This document shows, in pieces, positions 40,397 through 49,028 of a stretch of 49,211 nt of DNA. Below the pieces are notes generated by a model, which was given only the letters and a program-made list of their open reading frames with translations, searched no databases and was not told the DNA's origin. This DNA is from Flavobacteriales bacterium (lineage in GTDB: Bacteria > Bacteroidota > Bacteroidia > Flavobacteriales_F > PHOS-HE28). Numbering within the stretch: position 1 is the first letter of the stretch; every line of letters begins with the position of its first letter. Location: assembly GCA_020635695.1 (NCBI GenBank), contig JACJZH010000015.1, positions 1 to 49,211 of the forward strand, written 5' to 3'. The translations under genes and the position numbers were made by a program.

Positions 40397-40780
40397 GTGG
40401 AGCGGCGTACCTTCCCGAAGAACGAGCGCCTGTGTGGCCGCGAACGGGTCTCCGCCGTGGCCACCAAGGGCCGTTCGGTGCACATGGCCCCCTTCCGCCT
40501 CATCGGTCTGCCCATGGAACTGGATGCGCCCCATCCGGTGCAGGTGGCCTTTGCCGTGCCGCGCCGCAACCTGAAGCGGGCGGTGGACCGCAACCGCACC
40601 AAGCGGCTGATGCGTGAGGCCTACCGCCTGCAGCGTGCGCCCTATCTGGAGCGCCTTGCCCCGGGGGAACAGGCCGGCTGGCTGTTCGTGTTCCAGGGCA
40701 GGAGCGTGCCCAGCTGGAACGAGGTGCGGGAGAAAATACGGGGCTGCATGGACCGTTGGACCTCTGAGGATGCTGCGTGA
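40397..40780 (+). CDS. rnpA: Ribonuclease P protein component
   Basis: A 127-residue basic protein, taking GTG 40397 (VERRTFPKNERLCGRERV) because a -7 box sits just before it and because RnpA proteins begin with this FxKxxRL pattern. The alternative GTG at 40337 adds 20 Pro/Ala-rich residues. The RNR signature is RNLKRAVDRNRTKRLMREA, the RNA-binding helix. RnpA aids the catalytic RNA in removing tRNA leaders. yidD overlaps its end by 11 bp, as usual. The RNase P RNA gene is not in this window. Confidence 0.93.
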   Translation: MERRTFPKNERLCGRERVSAVATKGRSVHMAPFRLIGLPMELDAPHPVQVAFAVPRRNLKRAVDRNRTKRLMREAYRLQRAPYLERLAPGEQAGWLFVFQGRSVPSWNEVREKIRGCMDRWTSEDAA

Positions 40781-40994
40781 ACTGCCCCGCAACGTGTTGA
40801 TCGGTCTGGTGCGCCTGTACCAGTACACGATCTCGCCCCTGCTGCCCGGCGGCTGCCGCTACACCCCCACCTGCAGCCAGTACGGTGTGGACGCCCTGCG
40901 CAGGCATGGCGCCCTGCGCGGCGGCTGGCTCACCCTGAAGCGCTTCCTATCTTGCCATCCCTGGGGCGGGCACGGCTACGACCCCGTCCCCTGA
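40770..40994 (+). CDS. yidD: Membrane protein insertion efficiency factor YidD
   Basis: A 74-residue protein of the YidD family. ATG 40770 overlaps rnpA by 11 bp. Landmarks are LIGLVRLYQYTISPLL, CRYTPTCSQYGVDALRRHG with its three conserved Cys, and RFLSCHPWGGHGYDPVP at the end. YidD helps insertion of membrane proteins through YidC, and the rnpA-yidD pairing is common in bacteria. No oxaA/yidC gene follows here; an S41 peptidase does. Confidence 0.95.
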   Translation: MLRELPRNVLIGLVRLYQYTISPLLPGGCRYTPTCSQYGVDALRRHGALRGGWLTLKRFLSCHPWGGHGYDPVP

Positions 40995-41008
40995 ACCTTC
41001 CCGAGACC

Positions 41009-42685
41009 ATGAGCATCCGCAACATGCCCCGTTGGAGGACCCTGCTGATCGGCGGGGCCCTGGCCGGTGCCGGCGCCCTCTCCATCGGCGCGGCCGACAA
41101 CTACTTCGAGATCTCCAAGAACCTCGAGATCTTCAACGAGCTGTACAAGGAGCTGAACATCTACTACGTGGATGACACCAGCCCCGGCAAGCTGATGAAG
41201 ACCGGGATCGACGCCATGCTCGGCTCCCTGGACCCGTACACGAACTTCATTCCCGAGAGCGACATCGAGGACTACCGCTTCATGACCACCGGCCAGTACG
41301 GTGGCATCGGAGCGTTGATCCGGCGCAAGGACGACAAGGTCTACATCAGCGAACCCTACGAGGGTTTCCCCAGCGCCAAGGCGGGCATCTGGGCGGGCGA
41401 TGAGATCTACAAGGTGGACGGCCGCGAGGTGCGGGGCATGGACACCGATGAAGTGAGCAAACTGCTGAAGGGCCAGGCCGGCACGACGGTGGAAGTGACC
41501 ATGCTCCGCGGGGATGCGGCGCCCATGGAGTATTCCCTGACCCGCGAGGAGATCAAGATCCCGGACGTGCCCTACAAGGGGTTCCTGGACGCGGACAGCA
41601 CCGTGGGCTACATCAAGCTGAACAGCTTCACCCAGACCGCCAGCCACGAGGTGCGCACCGCCTTCAAGGAGTTGAAGGACCACGGCATGCAACGGTTGGT
41701 GTTCGACCTGCGCGGGAACGGCGGTGGCCTGCTGCGCGAAGCGGTGAACATCGTGAACCTGTTCGTGCCCAAGGGTGAACTGGTGGTGGAGACCAAGGGA
41801 CGGATCGCCGAATGGGACAAGACCTACCGCACCCTGAGCGAGCCGCTGGACACCGAGATGCCGATGGTGGTGCTCGTGGACGGCGGCTCGGCCAGCGCCA
41901 GCGAGATCGTGAGCGGTGCGCTGCAGGACCTCGACCGCGCGGTGATCCTGGGCGAACGCACCTTCGGGAAGGGGCTCGTACAGCAGACGCGCGACCTCTT
42001 CTACAACAGCAAGCTGAAGGTGACGGTGGCCAAGTACTACATCCCCAGCGGCCGCTGCATCCAGAAGCTCGACTACGCCCACCGTGATTCCTCCGGCAAG
42101 GCCACCTCCATGGCCGATTCCCTGCTCACCGAGTTCAGCACCCGCAACGGGCGTCCCGTGTTCGATGGCCGGGGCATCCTGCCCGACGTGCTGGTGGAGG
42201 AGCACGAACTGCCCAAGGTGGTGGGTGGCCTGCTGCGCGAGGACCTCTTCTTCGACTATGCCACGCGCTATCGCCGCACGCACGAGACCGCTCCCCCGGC
42301 CCGCGACTTCCTGATCACCGACCCCGAGTACCAGGCCTTCCTGGACTACCTCTCCGACAAGGAGTTCGACTACGAGACCGAGAGCATGGCCCAGCTGGAG
42401 GAACTGGTGGAGACCGCCAAACGCGAGCGCTACCTGGAGCATGTGAAGCCCGAACTGGACCAGTTGCGCGAGGAGCTACGGCCCAAACGCGACGAGGAAC
42501 TGGTCATGTTCCGCGATGACATCGCCGAGATCCTGCGCAACGAACTGGTGGCCCGCTACCACTTCCAGACCGGACGCGCCATCGCCGCGCTGGATACCGA
42601 TCCCTACGTGAGGGAGGCGCTGGACGTGCTTGGGAACGGTACGTACGGGGAGGTCCTGGCGGGTACCGGCAACACCGGCAACTAA
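41009..42685 (+). CDS. S41 family C-terminal processing peptidase, second paralogue
   Basis: A 558-residue CtpA-like peptidase. ATG 41009 gives an N-terminal signal or anchor (WRTLLIGGALAGAGALSIGA). A PDZ domain (about 95-175, QYGGIGALIRRKDDKVYI) is followed by the catalytic Ser296 in GSASASEIV and Lys321 in FGKGLVQQT, again 25 residues apart. VFDLRGNGGGLLREA is the S41 core. A C-terminal region of about 180 residues, rich in Glu and Arg, matches other Bacteroidota members. It shares its family with 26081-27691 but differs in sequence and context, lying in the rnpA-yidD cluster. Confidence 0.93.
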   Translation: MSIRNMPRWRTLLIGGALAGAGALSIGAADNYFEISKNLEIFNELYKELNIYYVDDTSPGKLMKTGIDAMLGSLDPYTNFIPESDIEDYRFMTTGQYGGIGALIRRKDDKVYISEPYEGFPSAKAGIWAGDEIYKVDGREVRGMDTDEVSKLLKGQAGTTVEVTMLRGDAAPMEYSLTREEIKIPDVPYKGFLDADSTVGYIKLNSFTQTASHEVRTAFKELKDHGMQRLVFDLRGNGGGLLREAVNIVNLFVPKGELVVETKGRIAEWDKTYRTLSEPLDTEMPMVVLVDGGSASASEIVSGALQDLDRAVILGERTFGKGLVQQTRDLFYNSKLKVTVAKYYIPSGRCIQKLDYAHRDSSGKATSMADSLLTEFSTRNGRPVFDGRGILPDVLVEEHELPKVVGGLLREDLFFDYATRYRRTHETAPPARDFLITDPEYQAFLDYLSDKEFDYETESMAQLEELVETAKRERYLEHVKPELDQLREELRPKRDEELVMFRDDIAEILRNELVARYHFQTGRAIAALDTDPYVREALDVLGNGTYGEVLAGTGNTGN

Positions 42686-42697
42686 CCGCGGGATACC

Positions 42698-44248
42698 GTG
42701 CCGGGCGGACGCTCGCTGTTCCGGTGGCTGTACCTGATCGGTCTCGGCATCATCGCCGTGTCCCTGCCCACCAGCTACTTCGGCATGAGCCTGGGGCAGT
42801 TCTGGGTGCTGGGCGCCTGGCTCTTGGAGGGCCTCCAGCGCCGTGATCTCGGGCACCGCTTCAGCATGGGCTTCACCACGCCGGCGGTGCTCGCCTTCCT
42901 GGGGTACCTGATCCTGCACGCGATCGGCCTGTTGTGGACGGAGAACATGGGCTGGGGCCTGGACCTCTGCCGCATCCTGCTGCCCATCCTGCTGCTCGGG
43001 ATCGTGCTTTCCACCAGCGATCCGCTCAGCCCGAAGGAGTTGCGTACGATCCTCCTGCTGTTCGCCTGGTCGGCCGTCGTGGGTTCGCTCATCGGCTTCC
43101 TGATCACCTCGGATGCGGTGGCACCCGGGGCCTACCGGGACCGCTCTCCCTTCATCAGTCACATCCGGCTGGGGCTCATGCTCGTGCTGGCGGTGGTCGT
43201 GTTGCTCCATCACTGGCCGCGTCCCTGGTGGAAACGGGCCGGTCACCTGCTGGGTGTGGGGGTGTGCCTCTTCCTGCTCCGGGAGCTGGGGAGCCTGCAG
43301 GGTGCCCTGCTGCTGTTCCTGCTCGCCTGGGCCGCGGTGTGGAGAACGACCCGTCGAGCCGCAGGCTGGTCGCGCTGGGGGGTACGCCTCCTGCTGGTGA
43401 TGCCGGTCGCGGTCGTCCTGCTCCAGGTACGCACGGCCATCATCGACCAACGCTATCCGCAGGACTTCGTGCCTGGCCGGATGAGCGCCGGTGGTGAATT
43501 GTACTGGAACGACGAGGATGCCTGGCAGGTGGAGAACGGACACCCCGTCTGGATGGAAGTGGCGCCTGTGGAACTGGCAAGGGCCTGGAGGGCCCGGACC
43601 GGGCTGCCACTGAACGGTCGCGACGCACGTGGGGAACCGCTTTATGGGACGTTGGTGCGATACATGGCCTCCAAGCACCTGACCAAGGATTCCGTGGGCA
43701 TGCGGTCCATGTCCGATGTGGACCTGCAGCATGTACAGCAAGGCTTCGTGAACGTGGACCAGGACCGCCGCGGCCCCTTGCGCCGCCGGATCGATGAGGT
43801 GGTGTACGAACTGGACCGCTTCCACCACACCGGTGATGTCACAAGCAGCAGCCTGGCCATGCGGCTGGAGTTCTGGCGCACGGGGCTGTATCTCGCGCAG
43901 CGCCATTGGGTCATCGGCGTGGGCACCGGCGATACCCAGCTGGCGTTCGACCGGGCCTACGAGGAACTGGGTAGCTCGGTGGTCACCGAGTGGGGCTACC
44001 GGGGCCACCAGCAGTACCTCACCCTCTGGATCTCGTTCGGGGTGTTCGGGTTCCTGCTCGCGATGGTGTCCTGGGTGGCGCCTGCGGTGATCACTGGTGG
44101 CTGGCGGCATCCGGTGTACCTGGCCTTCGCCTTCATTTTCCTCGTGTCCTGCTTCACGGACGATACCCTGGAGACCCAGCCGGGTGCCACGTTCTACGCC
44201 TTCTTCCAGGCGCTCTTCCTGTTCGCGGTCCGGGGGAAGGCCGACTAG
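42698..44248 (+). CDS. O-antigen ligase-like (WaaL/Wzy family) membrane protein
   Basis: A 516-residue polytopic protein starting at GTG 42698. About ten hydrophobic segments are seen, with a large hydrophilic loop from about residue 250 to 400 (PGRMSAGGELYWNDEDAW to EFWRTGLYLAQRHWVIG). After the loop the family motif GVGTGDTQLAF with DRAYEELGSSVV and the Arg/His-rich YRGHQQYLTLWISFGVFGF fit the O-antigen ligase/polymerase family. Such proteins attach or extend O-polysaccharide on the outer face of the inner membrane. Two LPS-type glycosyltransferases face it on the other strand. Its stop interlocks with that of the first one. Confidence 0.85.
   Translation: MPGGRSLFRWLYLIGLGIIAVSLPTSYFGMSLGQFWVLGAWLLEGLQRRDLGHRFSMGFTTPAVLAFLGYLILHAIGLLWTENMGWGLDLCRILLPILLLGIVLSTSDPLSPKELRTILLLFAWSAVVGSLIGFLITSDAVAPGAYRDRSPFISHIRLGLMLVLAVVVLLHHWPRPWWKRAGHLLGVGVCLFLLRELGSLQGALLLFLLAWAAVWRTTRRAAGWSRWGVRLLLVMPVAVVLLQVRTAIIDQRYPQDFVPGRMSAGGELYWNDEDAWQVENGHPVWMEVAPVELARAWRARTGLPLNGRDARGEPLYGTLVRYMASKHLTKDSVGMRSMSDVDLQHVQQGFVNVDQDRRGPLRRRIDEVVYELDRFHHTGDVTSSSLAMRLEFWRTGLYLAQRHWVIGVGTGDTQLAFDRAYEELGSSVVTEWGYRGHQQYLTLWISFGVFGFLLAMVSWVAPAVITGGWRHPVYLAFAFIFLVSCFTDDTLETQPGATFYAFFQALFLFAVRGKAD
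44245..44248. other. Interlocked convergent stop codons (CTAG)
   Basis: CTAG serves as TAG on both strands: 44246-44248 for the ligase-like gene and 44245-44247 for the glycosyltransferase. Second case in the window after 10383-10386. Confidence 0.9.
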
Positions 44249-45234
44249 CCCAACAAGGTGGCCACCTGCTCCGGAGCGATCCGCGTGATGCAGTCGCAGG
44301 GCCTGCCTGACGCACAGGTCGGACAATCCGGGTCGTGGACCAGGGCATGGGCATCGGGGCCCAGCGGCGCCCAGCGCCCGGGGTGGATCGGGCGGCGTGG
44401 AGCGAACAGTCCGATGGCCCGCTTTCCACTTGCCGCTGCGATGTGCAAGGGACCGGTGCTCGCGGCGACCAGGGCATCCGAAGCCCCGATCAGGGCGATC
44501 AATTGGTCCAGGTCCAACCGGCCTCCCGCGTCCTGCACATGCGGCAGGTCCAATGGCAGGTGCGGGGCGTAGTCCGACCGTTCCTGTGCCGTGCCCGTGA
44601 CCACGACCTGAAAGCGTTCCGGATCCAACAGCTGGATCAGCCTGGCGAAGTTGGGCAGGCCCCATTCCACGGCACTGCCACGGGATCCCGGGTGCAGGAG
44701 CACGGCACGCCGACCTTCCCGCAGGAACGAGCGCACTGTTTCATCGGGAGCGCCGGGAGTGAAGCCATAGTTCCGTCCCAGCTCCTCCGTGGAAGGCATG
44801 CGGCCAAAGCCAAGGGGGTCCAGCAGGCGGAAGTTCAGCTGTGACTCATGCAGGGCGCTCTTTCTCCGGCTGAAGAACACGCGCTTGTTGCAGGTGGTCC
44901 AATGCCACCATCGGTGCCCGGTGCCGATGCGAACGGGGATCTCGGCGGTCTTCGCCCAGCGCGCCACGGCCCGGTGCGGGAATACATGCACCAGCGTATC
45001 CGCCTGCAGGCCCTTCAGGATGGCCACGGGATCGCCGGCCTGCAGGTCCTCGAGCGAGAGGACCTCGTCCACATGCGCGCAATGACGCAGCACCGGGGCC
45101 GTGTAGCCGCGGCCGATGAAGGTGATGCGCAGGCCCGGGAACCGCTGCTTCAGCAGGCCGGCCATGGGCAGGGTCAGCATCACGTCGCCGATGCTGTCCG
45201 GGCGGCTCAGGACCAGGTGTTCAGGTGCTTTCAC
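44245..45234 (-). CDS. Glycosyltransferase family 9 (heptosyltransferase-like)
   Basis: A 329-residue GT-B enzyme starting at GTG 45234 (VKAPEHLVLSRPDSIGDVMLT). The GT9 signature is the N-terminal RPDSIGDVMLTLPMAGLLK, then ITFIGRGYTAPVL, VLLHPGSRGSAVEW (donor-binding HPGSG-like), and LIALIGASDALVAASTGPLHIAAA with GLFAPRRPIHP at the end. Members transfer heptose to the LPS core from ADP-heptose. It fits with rfaE2 in this window, which makes that donor. It overlaps the GT2 gene upstream by 14 bp, forming a two-gene unit. Confidence 0.92.
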   Translation of the reverse strand: MKAPEHLVLSRPDSIGDVMLTLPMAGLLKQRFPGLRITFIGRGYTAPVLRHCAHVDEVLSLEDLQAGDPVAILKGLQADTLVHVFPHRAVARWAKTAEIPVRIGTGHRWWHWTTCNKRVFFSRRKSALHESQLNFRLLDPLGFGRMPSTEELGRNYGFTPGAPDETVRSFLREGRRAVLLHPGSRGSAVEWGLPNFARLIQLLDPERFQVVVTGTAQERSDYAPHLPLDLPHVQDAGGRLDLDQLIALIGASDALVAASTGPLHIAAASGKRAIGLFAPRRPIHPGRWAPLGPDAHALVHDPDCPTCASGRPCDCITRIAPEQVATLLG

Positions 45235-45982
45235 CGCGATCCAGGCGTTGCAGTTTCAGGTACTTCAACCGAACGGCCCTCGCCGACATCCGGGCGATCG
45301 TGCAGCCGGCCTTCCCGTCCAGGAAACCGCCCTGCAGCAGGTAGCCCTGAACGAATTTGAAGGTGGGCGACAGGTTCCGCTTCACCCAGCCGGCGTGCTT
45401 TCCCCGTGCATGCAGCGCCTCCGCATGCAGGGTGCTGTAGCGCTCGATCCGCTCGGCGTGGTCCTGCACGCTGTGGTAGGAATAGTGCAGCAGGTCGTGC
45501 TCCAGCTCCGTGATCGAGGTGCCCGACGGCAGGGCCAGCGTCTCGTGCACATGTTCACCCTCCCAGCGCGTGCCTTCCCGCGGGAACAGGCGCACCTTGG
45601 CATCCGGGTACCAGCCGCCATGCCGCACCCAGCTTCCGCAGTAGTTGGTGAGCCGCTTCATCCGGTAGGCCCCGTGGAGCCCTGCGGCCTTGTGTTGCAA
45701 CAGTTCCGCCTTCAGCCCGTCGGACACCACCTCATCGGCGTCCAGCGACAGGATGTAGGGATGCGAGGCCAGGTCGTTGGCGAAGTTCTTCTGGTCGCTG
45801 TAGTTGGTCCAGGTCCGCACCTGCACCCGGGCACCGTGGGAGGCGGCGATCGCCCGGGTGTCGTCGGTGCTTTCGGCGTCCACCACGATCACCTCGTCGG
45901 CCAGCCCGGAAAGGGGCTCCAGGCAGCGCCCGATGTTGCGCTCCTCGTTACGGGTGATGATCACCGCAGAGATGCCGTTCAT
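45221..45982 (-). CDS. Glycosyltransferase family 2 (WaaE/KdtX-like)
   Basis: A 253-residue GT-A enzyme. ATG 45982 is chosen because a TATCTTTA box lies just upstream; the frame to 46063 reads through that promoter. The family motifs are ISAVIITRNEERNIGRCLEPL, DEVIVVDAESTDDTRAIA and the DxD motif in LSLDADEVV. NYCGSWVRHGGWYPDAKVRLF and HVHETL are typical of the WaaE/KdtX subgroup, which adds glucose to the LPS inner core. It forms a pair with the GT9 gene downstream, overlapping by 14 bp. Confidence 0.93.
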   Translation of the reverse strand: MNGISAVIITRNEERNIGRCLEPLSGLADEVIVVDAESTDDTRAIAASHGARVQVRTWTNYSDQKNFANDLASHPYILSLDADEVVSDGLKAELLQHKAAGLHGAYRMKRLTNYCGSWVRHGGWYPDAKVRLFPREGTRWEGEHVHETLALPSGTSITELEHDLLHYSYHSVQDHAERIERYSTLHAEALHARGKHAGWVKRNLSPTFKFVQGYLLQGGFLDGKAGCTIARMSARAVRLKYLKLQRLDRGEST

Positions 45983-45988
45983 GCGGGG

Positions 45989-45996
45989 TAAAGATA
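45989..45996 (-). promoter_or_regulatory. -7 promoter box (TATCTTTA)
   Basis: Ends 6 nt before the ATG at 45982, one mismatch to TAnnTTTG. Confidence 0.4.
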
Positions 45997-46092
45997 TCGG
46001 GGTGGGCCTCCCTGTCCTGGCGGGCTCGTCGATCCAGGACCACGTCGGAATAACGTGCAACACATGGGATCCCTTTGGGAGCTCAGGGTGAC

Positions 46093-46123
46093 CGAAAAGG
46101 AAAAGGGGGCCGCAGAGCCCCCT
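46093..46123 (-). terminator. Rho-independent terminator of the S8 protease gene
   Basis: A 7-bp stem AGGGGGC/GCCCCCT with a 6-nt loop, then on the minus strand TTTCCTTTTC. It lies 24 bp after the protease stop. Confidence 0.8.
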
Positions 46124-46146
46124 CTCCCTCGTCAGAAGAAAGCCGT

Positions 46147-48918
46147 TCAGAGGTGGCTCACCACGAAGCGGCCACTGGTGATCGGCTGGCCATTGCTGGT
46201 GAGCAGGTAACTGTACAGGCCGTCGGCGAGCCAGGCGGTGGTCACCGTCGCCCGGCCGTTCAGCATGGGCTTCGTGGCCATGGCGCGGCCGCTGGCGTCG
46301 AAAATGGTCACCTGCACCTGACCATTCCCGGTGTATCCGGAAAGGTCGAAGAAGACATCGCGGTCGGCCGGGTCGGGGAACACGTTCACCGAAGGTCCGG
46401 CGTGCTCCTCGAGGCCGGTGGGCATGCTTACCGTCACCTGAACACGGTCGCTCTCACAGCCCACACCGAAGGCCTCCACCTCCCAGTCGTAGAAGAAGTA
46501 GTAGTACGCGGTGCTGTTGGCGCCGGTCACCGTGGTGCCGGTGATGGTCCCGAAGGTGCCGATCGGGAAGGGATAGCCCGGGTTGCTGCCGAGACCATCA
46601 CGCCAGAGCTGCGGGTTGCCACTGGTGATGCGCAGGCCGTAGTTCCCCGGCCCGGGCACCTCGAAGTCCAGCTGCACGCGGCTCTCACCATCGGGCAGGT
46701 TGAAGGTGCCGGCCGCCACGTTCAGGCTGTTGTCCATGTCGATCAGGCTGATCGGCCGGTTGCCGGCACCGCTCGCGTACACCTTCACCGAACGGATGGT
46801 GAAGGCTTCCGTGGCGGTGAAGAGGATCCAGTTGTTGCCGTTCCCATGGTACTGGCCCTGCGTGCTATTGTCCGGTTCGCCCGCGTAGCTCACCGCTCCG
46901 CCGAACACTTCGGTGTTGGTGCACCAGAAGTCGGTGGTGGTGCTGAGGAAGGGCGTATCCCAGCTCGTGCCTGAGCCCACCGGGCTGCCGCCCAGCTGCA
47001 CGTCGTACCAGAGGATGCTATCACCGGTGGCCGTCAGTGTGGCGGTGCCCGGACCGGGCAGGTTCACGTCGTTGGCGGTGGGCAGCACGAAGTCCAGCAC
47101 GAGGATGTCCACGGCCGCACTACTGGCCGTGTCACAAACCCCCAGACCATCCACGGTGTAGGTGCCTGTCTGGTCCACCACGATGCTCGCGGTCGTCTCA
47201 CCCGTGCTCCACAGGTTGGTGGCGGCGCTGGAGGTCAGCGTCACCTGATCGCCTTCGCAGAACACCTCCTCATTGTCCAACGTGATGGTCGGCACCGGTT
47301 CCACGGGCGGTTCCAGCAGCACGGATGGGCCGAAGCCGCTCGTGATGGTGTCGCACAGGGCCTCCACCTGGAATTCGTAGGCCGTGCAAGGCATCAGGCC
47401 GTTCACCTGAACGCCCATGTTGATCACGTTGGGGAAGCTCTCCCAGGTGGTGGTGCCGACCGGGCGGTACTGCACGTTGTACGGGCCCGTCCCCGTGCTG
47501 TTCCAGGAGAACATCGCCGCGTCCGCGCCCATCGCCTCCACGGTGGCGCCGTAGGGGGTTGGACAGCTGCCACAGTCGTTCATGATCAGCTGCAGGCTGT
47601 TGTTCACGTTGATCCGCCCGCCGGTGACCAGGTCGCCGGGCAGGTTGCCCACCTGTTCCACCCCGTCGAACAGGGCCTGGCGCACGTAGAGCGCGGCACC
47701 GGAAGGGTCTGCGAACACCTGGTCCATCAGGCTGGTGCAGGGTGCGCTGTACAGCAGACCGATCACACCTGCGGTGAAGGGACTCGCGAAGCTGGTGCCG
47801 CTGGTGCTCCCGTAGCCACCGCCCAGGCTGGTGGTGTACACGTTGTCACCGGGGGCACCCACGTCGATGGTGGTGGCTCCCCAGGCGCTGAAGGTCCGGT
47901 TGTCGGCCGAGTTGGTAGCGGTCACGCTCACCATGAAGTCGCTCGGGCAGGCCGTGGGCAGGTCGCCCACCTGGTCCACATCGTAGCTCTGGTTGGCCGT
48001 GGCGCCACAGTTCAGGATCCCCTCGGTGCCCAGGCTGTCGTAGATCGCGCACCAGAGCGGTGCGTTGGCGGGCTGCCCGCCATCGATGCCCCAGCTGGCA
48101 TTGGTGCTCACCACGAAGGCGCCCTTGCTGCCGTTGGTCTCGCGCCACAACTTGCGCATGGCCCAGGGGTAGGTGTAGGCGGCCACCACCTGGGCCTCCT
48201 GCACGCCGCCGAACTCCACCACCATGATCTTCACGTTCCAGTTGGCCCCGGCCACGCCCTGGCCGTTGTTGCCCCGTGCCCCGATCATCCCGCACACTTG
48301 CGTGCCGTGGCTGCCTCCGTACACGTTGTCGTTCAGCGCCTGCGTGTTCCAGCCCTCGTAGTCGTCCACATAGCCGTTGGCATCGTCATCGATCCCGTTG
48401 TTCGGCACCTCCAAGTGGTTGAACCACGCGTTGTCGATCAGGTCGGGGTGGGGCAGGTCGCTGTTCTCCAGCACGCAGACCACGATGGTGTCGCCCGTGG
48501 CGGTGAGGCCTCCGGTGGTGATGTCCCACGCGAGCTCGCTGTCGATGTTCTGGTGCTGCCACTGCTGCCCGTACTGCGTGTCGTTGGGCACGGCCCGGTA
48601 CTGCACGATGTGGTTGTACTGCGCCAGCTGCACCTGGGGGTGCTGGCGGAAGGCGCGCAGCATGAGCCCCTCATTACCCTGAGCAGGGTCGAAATGGAAA
48701 AGCCATGCCCGCATGGGGTCGCTGATCAACTGAGCCACATGCAGGTCGGTGCCCTGCCCGAAGGCATCGGCCAGCTCGGCGGCGACCGCCTCAGGCTGAG
48801 CCCCGGGTGCCAGCATCGCCAGGATGTCGCCCGGCACATGATCATGGTCGGTGCCTTGCGCGGCAAGGCTTCCCGACAGCCCAAGGGCCATCAGGGAGAT
48901 GGTGAGAAGTCGTTCCAT
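46147..48918 (-). CDS. Secreted S8 family serine protease with T9SS-type C-terminal domain
   Basis: A 923-residue exported protein. ATG 48918 gives MERLLTISLMALGLSGSLAAQ, a signal peptide; the frame to 48957 crosses the promoter. The subtilase domain has catalytic His204 (GGSHGTQVCG), the oxyanion Asn in TNASWG and Ser376 (SGTSFASPF). The expected Asp position, in the context VVCVLENSDLPHPDL, holds Glu151 instead. A fibronectin-III-like domain follows (CTAYEFQVEALCD), then Ig-like beta domains and a C-terminal sorting domain (VNVFPDPADRDVFFDLSGY, VQVTIFDASGRAM, GLYSYLLTSNGQPITSGRF) of type A T9SS cargo. It should be exported to the cell surface or medium. Confidence 0.92.
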   Translation of the reverse strand: MERLLTISLMALGLSGSLAAQGTDHDHVPGDILAMLAPGAQPEAVAAELADAFGQGTDLHVAQLISDPMRAWLFHFDPAQGNEGLMLRAFRQHPQVQLAQYNHIVQYRAVPNDTQYGQQWQHQNIDSELAWDITTGGLTATGDTIVVCVLENSDLPHPDLIDNAWFNHLEVPNNGIDDDANGYVDDYEGWNTQALNDNVYGGSHGTQVCGMIGARGNNGQGVAGANWNVKIMVVEFGGVQEAQVVAAYTYPWAMRKLWRETNGSKGAFVVSTNASWGIDGGQPANAPLWCAIYDSLGTEGILNCGATANQSYDVDQVGDLPTACPSDFMVSVTATNSADNRTFSAWGATTIDVGAPGDNVYTTSLGGGYGSTSGTSFASPFTAGVIGLLYSAPCTSLMDQVFADPSGAALYVRQALFDGVEQVGNLPGDLVTGGRINVNNSLQLIMNDCGSCPTPYGATVEAMGADAAMFSWNSTGTGPYNVQYRPVGTTTWESFPNVINMGVQVNGLMPCTAYEFQVEALCDTITSGFGPSVLLEPPVEPVPTITLDNEEVFCEGDQVTLTSSAATNLWSTGETTASIVVDQTGTYTVDGLGVCDTASSAAVDILVLDFVLPTANDVNLPGPGTATLTATGDSILWYDVQLGGSPVGSGTSWDTPFLSTTTDFWCTNTEVFGGAVSYAGEPDNSTQGQYHGNGNNWILFTATEAFTIRSVKVYASGAGNRPISLIDMDNSLNVAAGTFNLPDGESRVQLDFEVPGPGNYGLRITSGNPQLWRDGLGSNPGYPFPIGTFGTITGTTVTGANSTAYYYFFYDWEVEAFGVGCESDRVQVTVSMPTGLEEHAGPSVNVFPDPADRDVFFDLSGYTGNGQVQVTIFDASGRAMATKPMLNGRATVTTAWLADGLYSYLLTSNGQPITSGRFVVSHL

Positions 48919-48941
48919 AGCGCTACGTCTGCAGGTTGGAA

Positions 48942-48949
48942 CAAAGGTA
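48942..48949 (-). promoter_or_regulatory. -7 promoter box (TACCTTTG)
   Basis: Perfect TAnnTTTG match 23 nt before the S8 protease ATG at 48918. Confidence 0.6.
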
Positions 48950-49028
48950 GCGGGCACAGGGTTCCCCGGGGCGTGATACGCCTCACCTTCAGGGGGAAAT
49001 GTGGGGGTGGGGTTGGAGGGCTACTGCC

